DNA of 64,000 nt from Pseudoroseomonas cervicalis (GCF_030818485.1 NZ_JAUTAJ010000004.1:3071501-3135500); one strand, 5' to 3'. Numbered from the stretch's first letter, positions 55,145 to 64,000 are shown. Notes: generated from the sequence alone by a model not told the origin. A program made the numbers and translations.

Positions 55145-55161
55145 AAAGAAGTCTTTATGTC
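55140..55161. promoter_or_regulatory. Perfect 22-bp palindrome, ArsR-type operator candidate
   Basis: Arms GACATAAAGA and TCTTTATGTC, separated by AG, are perfectly complementary. It includes the start codon of the CobW-like gene and ends 12 bp before the ATG of the ArsR-methyltransferase gene. A diverged copy lies upstream of ahcY. Confidence 0.85.
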
Positions 55162-55173
55162 ATCCGCAAGCCC

Positions 55174-56124
55174 ATGGAGCCCTTGCTGGCGCAGCTGCGC
55201 GCCGCCGCCGAACCGACCCGCCTCCGCCTGCTGGCGCTTTGCGCCCGCGGGGCGTTCTGCGTGTCCGAGCTGTGCGCGATCCTCGGCCAGAGCCAGCCGC
55301 GCCTGTCGCGCCACCTGAAGCTGCTGGTGGAGGCCGGGCTGCTGGAGCGGCTGCCGGAGGGCGCCAATGTGTATTTCCAGCTGCCGCCGCAGGCCGATCT
55401 GGTGCGGCTGATGCTGGCGCGGCTGCCGGAGGACGACACCACCATCGCCGCCGACCGCCGCGCCGCCGCGCGCATCGCCGCCGAGCGGGCGCGGGCCGCC
55501 TCCGAGGCGTTCCGGCGCGACGGGGCGGATTGGGACGAGATGCGGGCGCTGGATCTGCCGGCCGCCGCGATCGAGGCGGCGCTGCTGGATTTGCTGCCGG
55601 AACGCCTGGGCCGGGTCGCCGATATCGGCACCGGCACGGGGCGGCTGCTGGAGCTGCTGGCGCCGCGCGCCGGCGCCGTGCTGGGGCTGGATGCCAGCCG
55701 CGAGATGCTGGCGCTGGCCCGCGCGCGGCTCGGCGAGCGCGCGCTGCCCAATGCCAGCGTGCGGCTGGCCGACATGTACCGGCTGCCGCTGCCGGATGGC
55801 GGGTTCGACGCCGCCACGCTGCAGATGGTGCTGCATTACGCCGAGGACCCGGCCGCCGCCCTGGCCGAGGCCGCGCGCATCCTGAGCCCCGAGGGGCTGC
55901 TGGTGGTGATCGACCTGGCCAGCCATGCGCGGCAGGATCTGCTGGCCGGGCCCGCGCATCGCTGGCCCGGCTTCGACGATGCGGCGATGGCCGGCTGGCT
56001 TGGCGCCGCCGGCTGCGCGCCGCTGCCACCCGTGGAGATCGCCGGCCCCCTGCCGGTGCGGCTGTGGCCGGCGCGGCGGCTGGCCGTGCCGGTCGCCGCC
56101 GCCGAACCCGTTCTGACCTTCTGA
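55174..56124 (+). CDS. ArsR-type regulator fused to methyltransferase
   Basis: 316 residues: an ArsR/SmtB winged helix (residues 1-~95, RLRLLALCARGAFCVSELCAILGQSQPRLSRHLKLLVEAGLLERL) and a class I methyltransferase domain (GRVADIGTGTGRLLELLAP, LGLDASREMLALARARL). Such fusions adjacent to metF or metH are known in alphaproteobacteria and probably sense SAM or SAH. No metal-binding Cys pair is seen in the HTH part. The palindrome at 55140-55161 is probably its own operator. Nineteen bp separate its stop from metH. Confidence 0.87.
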   Translation: MEPLLAQLRAAAEPTRLRLLALCARGAFCVSELCAILGQSQPRLSRHLKLLVEAGLLERLPEGANVYFQLPPQADLVRLMLARLPEDDTTIAADRRAAARIAAERARAASEAFRRDGADWDEMRALDLPAAAIEAALLDLLPERLGRVADIGTGTGRLLELLAPRAGAVLGLDASREMLALARARLGERALPNASVRLADMYRLPLPDGGFDAATLQMVLHYAEDPAAALAEAARILSPEGLLVVIDLASHARQDLLAGPAHRWPGFDDAAMAGWLGAAGCAPLPPVEIAGPLPVRLWPARRLAVPVAAAEPVLTF

Positions 56125-56142
56125 CCGAAGAGGCCCTGCCCC

Positions 56143-59100
56143 ATGGCCCGTCCGACCCTGCTGGAAGCCCTGCGCGACCGTGTCCTGCTCTGCGATGGCG
56201 GGATGGGCAGCCGTGTCCAGGCGCTGACCCTTGATGTGGAGAAGGATTACTGGGGCAAGGAGAACTGCACCGAGGTGCTGAACCTCTCCCGCCCCGAGCT
56301 CGTGCGCGAGATCCATCGCGGCTATTACGAGGCCGGGTCGGACATGGTGCTGACCAACAGCTTCGGCGGCTCGCCGATCACGCTGGAAGAGTTCGAGCTG
56401 GGCGCCAAGGCCTTCGAGATCAACAAGCTCTCGGTCGAGCTGGCGCGCGAGGCGGCAGAGAGCTTCGCGGATGGCCGCGACCGCTGGGTGATCGGCGATA
56501 TCGGGCCGGGCACCAAGCTGCCGAGCCTCGGCCATATCGATTACGACACGCTGGAAGCCGCGCTGACCGAGCAGTGCCGCGGGCTGATCGCCGGCGGCGC
56601 CGATGCGCTGCTGACCGAGACCAACCAGGACACGCTGTTCATCAAGGCGGCGGTGAACGCCGCCAAGATCGCGCTGCGCGAAGCCGGAAAAGACATCCCG
56701 ATCTTCGTGCAGGTGACGGTGGAGACCACCGGCACGCTGCTGGTGGGCGCCGACATCGCCGCCGCCACCACGGTGGTGCAGGCGCTCGACGTGCCGCTGA
56801 TCGGGCTGAACTGCGCGACGGGGCCGCAGGAGATGGCCGAGCATGTGCGCTATTTGGCGCGCAACTGGCCCGGCCTGGTCTCGGTGCAGCCCAATGCCGG
56901 CCTGCCGGAGCTGGTGGATGGCAAGACGCATTACCCCCTGGCACCGGCCGAGATGGCAGTGTGGATGGAGCGTTTCGTCGCCGAGGATGGGGTGAACCTG
57001 ATCGGCGGCTGCTGCGGCACCTCGACGCCGCATATCCAGGCGCTGGACGCGATGCTGCGCAAGGTCGGCGGCAGCCGGTTCCGCCCGGCGCCGGTCGCGC
57101 GCCGCGTGCACTGGGTGCCAGCGGTGGCGAGCCTGTATGGCGCGACGACGCTGCGGCAGGAGAATGCCTATTTCTCCATCGGCGAGCGCTGCAACGCCAA
57201 TGGCTCCAAGGCCTGGCGCGAGCGGCAGGCGGCACATGACTGGGATGGCTGCGTCGCCATGGGGCGGGAGCAGGTGGGGGAGGGGTCGAACTCCCTCGAC
57301 ATCTGCACCGCCTTTGTCGGCCGCGACGAGATGGCGGAGATGAACGAGGTGGTGCGCCGCTTCACCGGCAGCGTCAACGCGCCGCTGGTGATCGATTCCA
57401 CCGAGACGCCGGTGATCGAGAGCGCGCTGAAGCTGCATGGCGGCAAGCCGATCATCAACTCGATCAATTTCGAGGATGGCGAGGGGCATGCGACGGACCG
57501 CATGAAGCTCGCCAAGAAGTTCGGCGCCGCGGTGATCGCGCTGACCATCGACGAGGTCGGCATGGCGAAGACGGCGGAGGACAAGCTCCGCATCGCCGAG
57601 CGGCTGGTGGATTTCGCCTGCAACAAGCACGGGCTGCCGCAGAGCGACCTGCTGATCGACCCGCTGACCTTCACCATCGCCACCGGCAATGAGGATGACC
57701 GCAAGCTGGGGCTGTGGACGCTGGAGGGCATCCGCATGATCCGGGAGAAATTCCCGGACATCCAGATCATCCTCGGCCTGTCGAATATTTCTTTCGGTTT
57801 GAACCCGGCGGCGCGGCATGTGCTGAACAGCGTGTTCCTCGACCATGCGGTGAAGGCCGGCATGACGGGGGCGATCGTGCATGTCAGCAAGATCAAGCCG
57901 CTGCACGCCATCCCGCCGGAGGAGGTGAAGGTCGCCGAGGATCTGATCTTCGACCGCCGCGCCGAGGGCTACGACCCGCTGCAGAAGCTGCTGGAGATCT
58001 TCGCCGGGCGGAAGGCCGCGGATGCCGCCAAGAAGGTGAAGGCGGAGACGGTCGAGGGCCGGCTGAAGGACCGCATCGTCGATGGCGACCGCAAGGGGCT
58101 GGATGAGGAGCTGGCCGATGCCATGGCCAAGGGCATCAAGCCGCTCGACATCATCAACGGCATCCTGCTCGATGGCATGAAGGTGGTGGGCGAGCTGTTC
58201 GGCGCCGGCAAGATGCAGCTGCCCTTCGTGCTGCAATCGGCCGAGACGATGAAGGCCGCCGTCGCCTATCTGGAACCCTTCATGGAGAAGGCCGAGGGGC
58301 AGGAGAAGGGCACCATCGTGCTGGCGACCGTGAAGGGCGATGTGCATGACATCGGCAAGAACCTGGTCGACATCATCCTGACCAACAATGGCTACAAGGT
58401 CGTCAATCTCGGCATCAAGGTGCCGCTGAACGAGATGGTGGCGGCGGTGCGCGAGCATCGGGCGAACGCCATCGGCATGTCCGGCCTCCTCGTCAAATCC
58501 ACCGTGGTGATGAAGGAGAATCTGGAAGAAATGTCGCGCCTCGGCGTCGAGGTGCCGGTGCTGCTGGGCGGCGCCGCGCTGACGCGCAATTTCGTCGAGG
58601 ATGATTGCGTCAACGCCTATGCCAGCGGCCGCGTCGCCTATGCGCGGGATGCCTTTGACGGGCTGCACCTGATGGATCGCGTCATGGGCAGCGATTTCGA
58701 CGGCTATCTGGCGGCGCTACAATCGAAGCGCGCCGGCAAGTCGAAGAACACCACCCGCACCCTCGGCACCGCCGATCCGCGCGGCTTCGCCCCCGTCGAT
58801 GTCAACTACGCCCAGGCGCGGCGCCGGCGGATGACGGCGGCGGAGCCCGTGCCCACGCCGCCCTTCTGGGGCGCGCGGGTGATGGAGGCCGACCCGAAGG
58901 CGATCATCCCCTTCATCAATGAGCGCAGCCTCTACCAGTTCCAGTGGGGCTTCCGGAAGCAGGGGCGGAGCCTCGAGGATTTCATCGGCTGGGCAAAGCA
59001 GGAGCTGCGGCCCGTGCTGAAGCGCATGCTGACGCTGGCGGAACAGGAGAAGATCCTGCGGCCGCAGGCCATCTATGGCTACTGGAAATGCGCCGGCCAG

Positions 59101-59643
59101 GGCAATGACGTCATCCTGTTCGAGGAGGATGGCGTCACCGAGGCCTGCCGCTTCACCCTGCCGCGCCAGCCGAAGGAGGATGGCGAATGCATCGCCGACT
59201 TCCTGCGCGATATCGAGGACGGGCCGGAGGCGCGCGATGTGATCGGCCTGCAGGTGGTCACCGTCGGCCAGAAGGCCAGCGACGTGGCGCGGGAATGGTT
59301 CGAGGGCAATCGCTACCAGGATTATCTCTACCTGCACGGGCTGTCGGTGGAGATGGCGGAGGCGATGGCGGAGTACATCCACAAGCGCATCCGCGCCGAG
59401 CTGGGCTATGCCGGCGAGGATGACCGCGACATGGAGAAGATGCTGGCGCAGGGCTATCGCGGCGGCCGTTATTCCTTCGGTTATCCGGCCTGCCCGCGGC
59501 TGGAGGACCAGGCGCCGCTGCTGCGGCTGCTGCAGGCGGAGCGCATCGGCGTGTCGATCTCGGATGAGTGGCAGCTGCATCCGGAGCAGTCGACCAGCGC
59601 CATCGTGCTGCACCATCCGCGCGCCAAGTATTTCTCGGTCTGA
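56143..59643 (+). CDS. metH: Cobalamin-dependent methionine synthase
   Basis: Transfers a methyl group from methyltetrahydrofolate to homocysteine via methylcobalamin. 1166 residues, the full four-module form: homocysteine domain (zinc Cys in GLNCATGP and GGCCGT), pterin domain (IGERCNANGSKAWRERQA), cobalamin domain with DVHDIGKN (H735), and the C-terminal AdoMet reactivation domain (ISDEWQLHPEQST). Directly after the ArsR-methyltransferase gene, probably cotranscribed and controlled by the shared palindrome. metF is not in the window. Confidence 0.98.
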   Translation: MARPTLLEALRDRVLLCDGGMGSRVQALTLDVEKDYWGKENCTEVLNLSRPELVREIHRGYYEAGSDMVLTNSFGGSPITLEEFELGAKAFEINKLSVELAREAAESFADGRDRWVIGDIGPGTKLPSLGHIDYDTLEAALTEQCRGLIAGGADALLTETNQDTLFIKAAVNAAKIALREAGKDIPIFVQVTVETTGTLLVGADIAAATTVVQALDVPLIGLNCATGPQEMAEHVRYLARNWPGLVSVQPNAGLPELVDGKTHYPLAPAEMAVWMERFVAEDGVNLIGGCCGTSTPHIQALDAMLRKVGGSRFRPAPVARRVHWVPAVASLYGATTLRQENAYFSIGERCNANGSKAWRERQAAHDWDGCVAMGREQVGEGSNSLDICTAFVGRDEMAEMNEVVRRFTGSVNAPLVIDSTETPVIESALKLHGGKPIINSINFEDGEGHATDRMKLAKKFGAAVIALTIDEVGMAKTAEDKLRIAERLVDFACNKHGLPQSDLLIDPLTFTIATGNEDDRKLGLWTLEGIRMIREKFPDIQIILGLSNISFGLNPAARHVLNSVFLDHAVKAGMTGAIVHVSKIKPLHAIPPEEVKVAEDLIFDRRAEGYDPLQKLLEIFAGRKAADAAKKVKAETVEGRLKDRIVDGDRKGLDEELADAMAKGIKPLDIINGILLDGMKVVGELFGAGKMQLPFVLQSAETMKAAVAYLEPFMEKAEGQEKGTIVLATVKGDVHDIGKNLVDIILTNNGYKVVNLGIKVPLNEMVAAVREHRANAIGMSGLLVKSTVVMKENLEEMSRLGVEVPVLLGGAALTRNFVEDDCVNAYASGRVAYARDAFDGLHLMDRVMGSDFDGYLAALQSKRAGKSKNTTRTLGTADPRGFAPVDVNYAQARRRRMTAAEPVPTPPFWGARVMEADPKAIIPFINERSLYQFQWGFRKQGRSLEDFIGWAKQELRPVLKRMLTLAEQEKILRPQAIYGYWKCAGQGNDVILFEEDGVTEACRFTLPRQPKEDGECIADFLRDIEDGPEARDVIGLQVVTVGQKASDVAREWFEGNRYQDYLYLHGLSVEMAEAMAEYIHKRIRAELGYAGEDDRDMEKMLAQGYRGGRYSFGYPACPRLEDQAPLLRLLQAERIGVSISDEWQLHPEQSTSAIVLHHPRAKYFSV

Positions 59644-59650
59644 AGCACCT

Positions 59651-59675
59651 CCGGCGGCGCCGATGGCGCCGCCGG
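59651..59675 (+). terminator. GC hairpin after metH
   Basis: Perfect 11-bp arms CCGGCGGCGCC (59651-59661) and complement (59665-59675) around GAT, 8 bp past the stop. No U-tract follows. Confidence 0.55.
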
Positions 59676-59854
59676 CAACACCCCGGCAACCCCGCCCCGC
59701 CACAGTGGCGCGACCCCGGCGCAACCCTGGGCCGAAGCCCACCTTCCCCGTGCAGCCCCTCCCGTTTCGGCCCTGACCGGCAGCCGAAAGAAGAATGGAA
59801 TGGGGAGGGGGGGTGGCCTAGAAAGCCGGGCGGGACAGAGCAGGATCTTGGCGG

Positions 59855-60742
59855 ATGAACCGTGCGACGACACTCGCAGCGGCAACGGTTGGCGTGGCGG
59901 TGGCGGTGCTGGGCCTCAAGGCGGTGGCCTGGTGGCTGACCGGCAGCGTCGCGCTGATGGCCGATGCGCTGGAGTCGATCGTCAATGTCGCGGCGGCCAC
60001 CGCCGCGCTGGTGGCCATCCGTGTCTCCGCCGCCCCGCCGGACGCCAACCACCCCTATGGCCATGCCAAGGCCGAGTATTTCTCGGCGGTGCTGGAAGGC
60101 GTGCTGATCGTCGTCGCGGCGCTGCTGATCCTGAACGAGAGCTGGGATGCCTGGCAGCACCCCTCGGCGCCGGCGCTGCCGGCCCAGGGCCTGGCCATCT
60201 CGGCCTTCGCCACCGGCATCAATGGCGCCTGGTCCTGGTGGCTGTTCCGCGCCGGGCGCAAGCTGCGCTCGCCGGCGCTGCTGGCCGATGCGCGGCACCT
60301 GCTGGCGGATGTGGTGACCTCGATCGGCGTGGTGGCGGGTGTCGCCGCCGTGGCGATGACGGGCATTCTCTGGCTCGACCCGCTGCTGGCCGGGCTGACG
60401 GCCATCAACATCCTGTTCTCCGGCTGGCGGCTGCTGCGCGAGAGCGTCGGCGGGCTGATGGACGAGGCGGTGGAGCCCGAGCTGCTGGCGCGCATCCGCG
60501 GCCTGGTGTCGCAGCAGGCCGAGGGCGCGATCGAGGCGCATGATCTGCGCACCCGCCATTCCGGCCGCACCACCTTCGTCGAGTTCCACCTTGTGGTGCC
60601 GGGGGAGATGCGGGTGGCCGAGGCGCATGAGATCTGCGACCGGATCGAGGCGGCGCTGAAGCAGGAGCTGGGCAGCGCCGTCATCACCATCCATGTGGAG
60701 CCGGAGGCGAAGGCCAAGCATCAGGGCGTGCTGGTGCTCTGA
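59855..60742 (+). CDS. Cation diffusion facilitator transporter
   Basis: 295 residues, inner-membrane metal/H+ antiporter with about six TM helices. Metal sites lie in LMADALESIVN and LLADARHLLADVVTS, and HPYGHAKAEYFSAV is conserved. A soluble C-terminal domain with VEFHLVVPGEM closes the protein. Substrate may be Zn, Co, Fe or Mn. Near metH and adenosyltransferase, so a cobalt link is conceivable but unproven. Confidence 0.93.
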   Translation: MNRATTLAAATVGVAVAVLGLKAVAWWLTGSVALMADALESIVNVAAATAALVAIRVSAAPPDANHPYGHAKAEYFSAVLEGVLIVVAALLILNESWDAWQHPSAPALPAQGLAISAFATGINGAWSWWLFRAGRKLRSPALLADARHLLADVVTSIGVVAGVAAVAMTGILWLDPLLAGLTAINILFSGWRLLRESVGGLMDEAVEPELLARIRGLVSQQAEGAIEAHDLRTRHSGRTTFVEFHLVVPGEMRVAEAHEICDRIEAALKQELGSAVITIHVEPEAKAKHQGVLVL

Positions 60743-60802
60743 CACCCTTTGCAGGGGGCCGTGGCGCCCCATCTCGACGGCAGGGCCACAAGGGGGAGAG
60801 GG

Positions 60803-61375
60803 ATGGTCAGGCTGGATGTGATCACCACGCGCGGCGGCGATGGCGGGCAGACCTCGCTCGGCGACGGCACGCGGGTGGCGAAGGATTCGCTGCGCATCGA
60901 GGCGATCGGCGTGGTGGACGAGCTGAACGCCGCCATCGGCCTGCTGCGCCTGCATTGCGCCAGCGAGCCCGAGGCGGATGCCATGCTGGCGCGCATCCAG
61001 AACGATCTGTTCGACCTCGGCGCCGATCTCTGCATCCCCGGCGACGGGGCGGATGATTCCGCCGAGCGCCCGCGGCTGCGCGTGGCCGACAGCCAATGCG
61101 CGAGGCTGGAGGCGGAGCTGGCGGCGATGAATGCGGATCTGCCGCCGCTGCGCTCCTTCATCCTGCCGGGCGGCACGCCGGCGGCGGCGCATGCGCATCT
61201 GGTGCGCACCCTGGCGCGGCGGGCGGAGCGGGTGGTGGTGGCGCTGGCGGCGGCGGAAGCCGTGAACCCGGTGGCGATCCGCTACCTCAACCGGCTGTCG
61301 GACCACGCCTTTGTGCTGTCGCGGGTGCTGAACCGGGGCGGCGACATCCTGTGGGTGCCCGGGGGCGCGCGATAG
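60803..61375 (+). CDS. Cob(I)alamin adenosyltransferase, PduO type
   Basis: 190 residues. ITTRGGDGGQTSLGDG and LRIEAIGVVDELNAAIGLLR form the ATP site of PduO-type adenosyltransferases, with NPVAIRYLNRLSDHAFVLSRVLN at the end. It makes adenosylcobalamin from cob(I)alamin and ATP. ATG 60803 follows GGGGGAGAGG. It sits with metH, both parts of cobalamin metabolism, though MetH itself uses the methyl form. Confidence 0.94.
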   Translation: MVRLDVITTRGGDGGQTSLGDGTRVAKDSLRIEAIGVVDELNAAIGLLRLHCASEPEADAMLARIQNDLFDLGADLCIPGDGADDSAERPRLRVADSQCARLEAELAAMNADLPPLRSFILPGGTPAAAHAHLVRTLARRAERVVVALAAAEAVNPVAIRYLNRLSDHAFVLSRVLNRGGDILWVPGGAR

Positions 61376-61393
61376 GCGCCCGGAAGGCCGGGG

Positions 61394-62068
61394 TCAGAAG
61401 ATCCAGCCCATCGCCTTGATGCCGACCCAGCACAGCGCCACCAGCACGCCGGTGGCGAACAGGCAGCCCGCCAGCGTCAGGCCGAGCCCGATGCCGGTCA
61501 CGCGGCTATCCTGCTCGACGATGCCGAGCGCCATGACGATGGTGCCGAAGGCGGGCGGGCCATTGGTGCCGGGGCCGGGCAGGATCAGCATCAGCGCGGC
61601 ATAGACCGTGGCCCAGCCGACCAGCCGCTCGGCGGGCGGGGTGATGAACCAGCCCTCGCGCGGCCGCACCAGCTTCTCGATCGGCTTCAGCCCGCGCGAG
61701 GAGGCGGAGGCCAGCCGCAGCAGGTCGGTGCGCTTCACCGTCTGCCGGGCGACGAAGCCGGGCAGGCGCGGCACCCGCAGCCCGAGCCCCATCTGCACCC
61801 CCAACACCACCATCGGGATGCCGAAGACGCTGGCCATGCCGGGCAGCAGGCTGGGCAGGCAGAGCAGCAGGATCAGCAGGCCGAAGGCACGCTCGCCAAA
61901 GGCCTCGGCGATCTCGCCCAGGCTGATGCGCTCGCCCGGCAGCGTCGCCGCCACCTCGGCCACGATGCGGGAGATCGTCGCCCCCTCGGCCCCGTGCCCG
62001 GGCTCCGGCGCCCCTCCCTGCGCCGCCGCGCCGGCCGTACCATCCATTCCCAAATCCCGTCGATCCAT
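61394..62068 (-). CDS. ExoD-like membrane protein
   Basis: 224 residues with several hydrophobic segments. The family pattern LPGERISLGEIAEAFGERAFGLLILLLCLPSLLPG and KPIEKLVRPREGW matches ExoD (exopolysaccharide synthesis, alkaline adaptation in rhizobia). Role here unknown. ATG 62068 or 62047. Confidence 0.88.
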   Translation of the reverse strand: MDRRDLGMDGTAGAAAQGGAPEPGHGAEGATISRIVAEVAATLPGERISLGEIAEAFGERAFGLLILLLCLPSLLPGMASVFGIPMVVLGVQMGLGLRVPRLPGFVARQTVKRTDLLRLASASSRGLKPIEKLVRPREGWFITPPAERLVGWATVYAALMLILPGPGTNGPPAFGTIVMALGIVEQDSRVTGIGLGLTLAGCLFATGVLVALCWVGIKAMGWIF

Positions 62069-62172
62069 CCCGGCAACCCTGTGCGGGCGCCCTGCTTCGT
62101 GCCAGGGAGATGAGGGCGCGGGCCGGCCTGTTCAACACTGGCGCCGGCCTTGAGCCCCTGGGGAGATGCCGC

Positions 62173-62814
62173 ATGCAGCCTGTCGACCTGGCGCTGTGCC
62201 TGGCCGTCGATGTCTCGGCCAGCGTCGATTACGACGAGTTCGGCCTGATGGTGGGCGGGCTGGCCAATGCCTTCCGGCAGGAGGACATCATCGCCGCCTG
62301 CGGCGCCGGGCCGCGCGGCGCGGTGGCGGTGGCGCTGCTGTTCTGGTCCTCGGGCCAGGAGCTGGCGGTGCCCTGGATGCGGATCTCCGACGCCGCCGGC
62401 GCCGCGGCGCTGGCCGAGGCGATCGACAACGCCCCCCGCCTGCCGGCGCCGGGGGCCACCGCGCTCGGGCCCGGCATGGCGGCGGGGCTGGCCCTGCTGG
62501 CGCGCTGCCCGGCGCAAGCCACGCGCCTGGCGCTCGATGTCTCGGGCGACGGCGCGCACAATCAGGGGCGGCCGCCCGGCCCGGTGCGCGATATCGGGGT
62601 GGCCGCCGGGGTCACCATCAACGGGCTCGCCGTGCTGAACGAGGAGCCGGACCTGCTGGCGCATTACGAGGCGGAGGTGATCGGCGGGCCAGGGGCCTTC
62701 GCCCTCTCCTGCGCCGATTACGCCGATTTCGCCGAGGCCATCCGGCGGAAGTTGCGCCGCGAGATCGGCGGCGCGCTGCTTGTTGCGGAGCAGCAAAGCG
62801 CCTTCTTTTTCTGA
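62173..62814 (+). CDS. DUF1194 von Willebrand A-like protein
   Basis: 213 residues. DVSASVDYDEF near residue 14 is a DxSxS metal-ion-dependent adhesion site. The rest follows DUF1194 (FWSSGQELAVPW, ALDVSGDGAHNQG). No signal peptide is obvious. ATG 62173 follows GGGAG. The last four residues and the stop lie in a dispersed A/T-rich hairpin, so its natural C-terminus may have been changed by that insertion. Confidence 0.87.
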   Translation: MQPVDLALCLAVDVSASVDYDEFGLMVGGLANAFRQEDIIAACGAGPRGAVAVALLFWSSGQELAVPWMRISDAAGAAALAEAIDNAPRLPAPGATALGPGMAAGLALLARCPAQATRLALDVSGDGAHNQGRPPGPVRDIGVAAGVTINGLAVLNEEPDLLAHYEAEVIGGPGAFALSCADYADFAEAIRRKLRREIGGALLVAEQQSAFFF

Positions 62815-62849
62815 AGAAAAAGAAGCAAAAAGACTTTATCGGCTGGGCG
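62801..62849 (+). repeat. A/T-rich hairpin element, inverted copy of 5' region
   Basis: Hairpin 62802-62825 (10-bp arms CTTCTTTTTC, loop TGAA) and its flank match the reverse complement of 5244-5280 exactly for 37 bp, then with few changes to the GGCG at 62849. It contains the stop codon of the DUF1194 gene. Confidence 0.87.
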
Positions 62850-62975
62850 CGGGCCTGCGCGGGCTTTCTTTTGGCGCGGCGGCGGTGCAGCCTTGGGGGG
62901 CTGTTTGTGCAGAGGCGCGGGTGCGGCCCGCCGGCTTCCGGATGGCGCTTCCCCTGTCTTCCTCAGGACCCGAAC

Positions 62976-64000
62976 ATGCTGCTGCTCATTCCCGGCCCCG
63001 TGCAGACCCGCCCCGAAGTGCGGGCGGCGATGGCCGTGGACATCGCCCCCTGGGACCGTGACTTCGCCCCCGAATACATCGCCATCCGCGAGAAGGTGCG
63101 CGACATCGCCGGCGGCGTGGCCGGCCGGCATGTCTGCCTGCCGCTGCAGGGGGCGGGGCATTTCATCACCGAGGCGGCGATCCGCACCTTCGTGCCCGCC
63201 TCCACCGGCAAGCTGCTGATCGTGCGCAACGGCGCCTATGCCGAGCGCATGGCGCGGCTGGCGCGCGAGGCCGGGCGCCAGGTGGTGGAGCTGCCCGCGC
63301 CCGACACCGGCGGCGTGGCGCCGGCGGCGGTGGCGGCGGCGCTCGCCGCCGACCCCGCCATCACCCATCTCGGCATCATCTATTCCGAGACCGGCAGCGG
63401 GCTGGTCAATGACGTGCCGGCGCTGGGCGCCGTGGTGCGCGCGGCCGGGCGGCGGATGATCGTCGACGCCGTCTCGGCCTTCGGCGCGCTGCCCTTCGAC
63501 CTCTCGGCCCAGCCGGAGGTGGATGCCGTCGTCTTCACCTCGAACAAATGCATCGAGGGGCTGCCCGGCATCGGCTTCGCCGTCTGCCCGATCGACCGGG
63601 TGGAGGCCAGCCGCGGCCAGGCCGGCTCCTGGTCCTTCGACCTGGCCGATGTCTACGACACGGCGCAGCGCGCCGGCTGGGGCAGCTTCCGCTTCACCCC
63701 GCCGGTGCAGGCGCTGCACGCCTTCGGTGTCGCGCTCGACATCTTCATCGCCGAGGGCGGGCAGAAGGCGCGCCTCGCCCGCTACCGCGAGAATTGCCGC
63801 ATCCTGTATGAGGGCGCCCAGGCGCTGGGGCTGCGCCCCTATCTGTCCTGGGAGAATCAGGGCCCGATCATCGCGCTGTTCCACCAGCCGCGGCAGGAGG
63901 GCTTCACCCTGCAGGGCTTCGTCGACGCGCTGAAGCGGCGCGGCGTGCTGATCAGCAATTTCTACAACACCGAGGCGCCGACCATGCGCATCGGCTGCAT
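62976..64000 (+). CDS. phnW: 2-aminoethylphosphonate--pyruvate transaminase, 3' end outside window
   Basis: 341 codons of a class V aminotransferase that runs off the right edge. The opening MLLLIPGPVQTRPEVRAAMAVDIAPWDRDF and TGSGLVNDVPALG are those of PhnW, which transfers the amino group of 2-aminoethylphosphonate to pyruvate. PLP lysine is K191 in FTSNKCIEGLPG. The ATG follows AGGA 9 nt upstream. Other phosphonate genes would be expected to follow. Confidence 0.9.
   Translation, partial: MLLLIPGPVQTRPEVRAAMAVDIAPWDRDFAPEYIAIREKVRDIAGGVAGRHVCLPLQGAGHFITEAAIRTFVPASTGKLLIVRNGAYAERMARLAREAGRQVVELPAPDTGGVAPAAVAAALAADPAITHLGIIYSETGSGLVNDVPALGAVVRAAGRRMIVDAVSAFGALPFDLSAQPEVDAVVFTSNKCIEGLPGIGFAVCPIDRVEASRGQAGSWSFDLADVYDTAQRAGWGSFRFTPPVQALHAFGVALDIFIAEGGQKARLARYRENCRILYEGAQALGLRPYLSWENQGPIIALFHQPRQEGFTLQGFVDALKRRGVLISNFYNTEAPTMRIGC

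Overview
The window is high-GC bacterial DNA, almost fully coding, with short intergenic gaps full of hairpins. Gene content points to an alphaproteobacterium, most likely Acetobacteraceae (Roseomonas-like): a ChvG/ChvI two-component pair beside ATP-type pckA, a short HPr kinase, rapZ, a mannose-type EIIA, HPr and EI (the regulatory PTS without sugar permease), a HugZ-like protein and a FlaF-like protein. The lineage is inferred from gene content, not from a search. No rRNA, tRNA, CRISPR, prophage or insertion sequence was seen.

Layout. 1-5.1 kb (minus strand): end-truncated secreted protein, uppP, a TakP-like TRAP binding protein, ahcY and a methyltransferase. 5.3-9.8 kb (minus): the regulatory PTS operon hprK-rapZ-EIIA-ptsH-EI, with overlapping or closely spaced genes. 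10.2-13.7 kb (plus): five genes (PLP-dependent dehydratase, small proteins, GNAT, two exported proteins) lying between hprK and chvG. 13.8-19 kb: chvG and chvI (minus), then a HugZ-like gene and pckA (plus). 19.4-23.9 kb: pnp, a nitronate-monooxygenase-like flavoprotein and DoxX. 23.9-29.4 kb: nucleoside transporter, rmuC, XRE-cupin regulator plus GNAT, purH. 29.8-37.3 kb: flaF-like gene, a Fur-type siderophore divergon (binding protein / TonB receptor), polA and a zinc-finger gene. 37.4-51.9 kb: accessory and metabolic genes (hydrolases, amidohydrolase, MscS channel, acetyltransferases, phytase-like protein, YihY, fpr), including two genes broken by single-base frameshifts. 52.2-54.7 kb: a carboxylate transporter with a lactate/malate-type dehydrogenase. 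54.8-61.4 kb: a methionine/cobalamin block (CobW-like fragment, ArsR-methyltransferase fusion, metH, CDF transporter, cobalamin adenosyltransferase). 61.4-64 kb: exoD, a DUF1194 protein and the start of phnW.

How the parts connect. A perfect 22-bp palindrome sits between the CobW-like fragment and the ArsR-methyltransferase/metH genes, and an imperfect copy (17 of 22 positions) lies upstream of ahcY, 50 kb away. This suggests one S-adenosylhomocysteine/methionine-cycle regulon. The PTS, ChvG/ChvI and pckA genes form the carbon/acid-response block typical of alphaproteobacteria, here split by a plus-strand insert. Gene ends carry a dispersed family of multi-hairpin elements whose stems show compensatory base changes between copies. 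These elements and the methionine-cycle regulon, with its CobW-like protein that has lost its GTPase P-loop, are the most novel-looking parts of the window.
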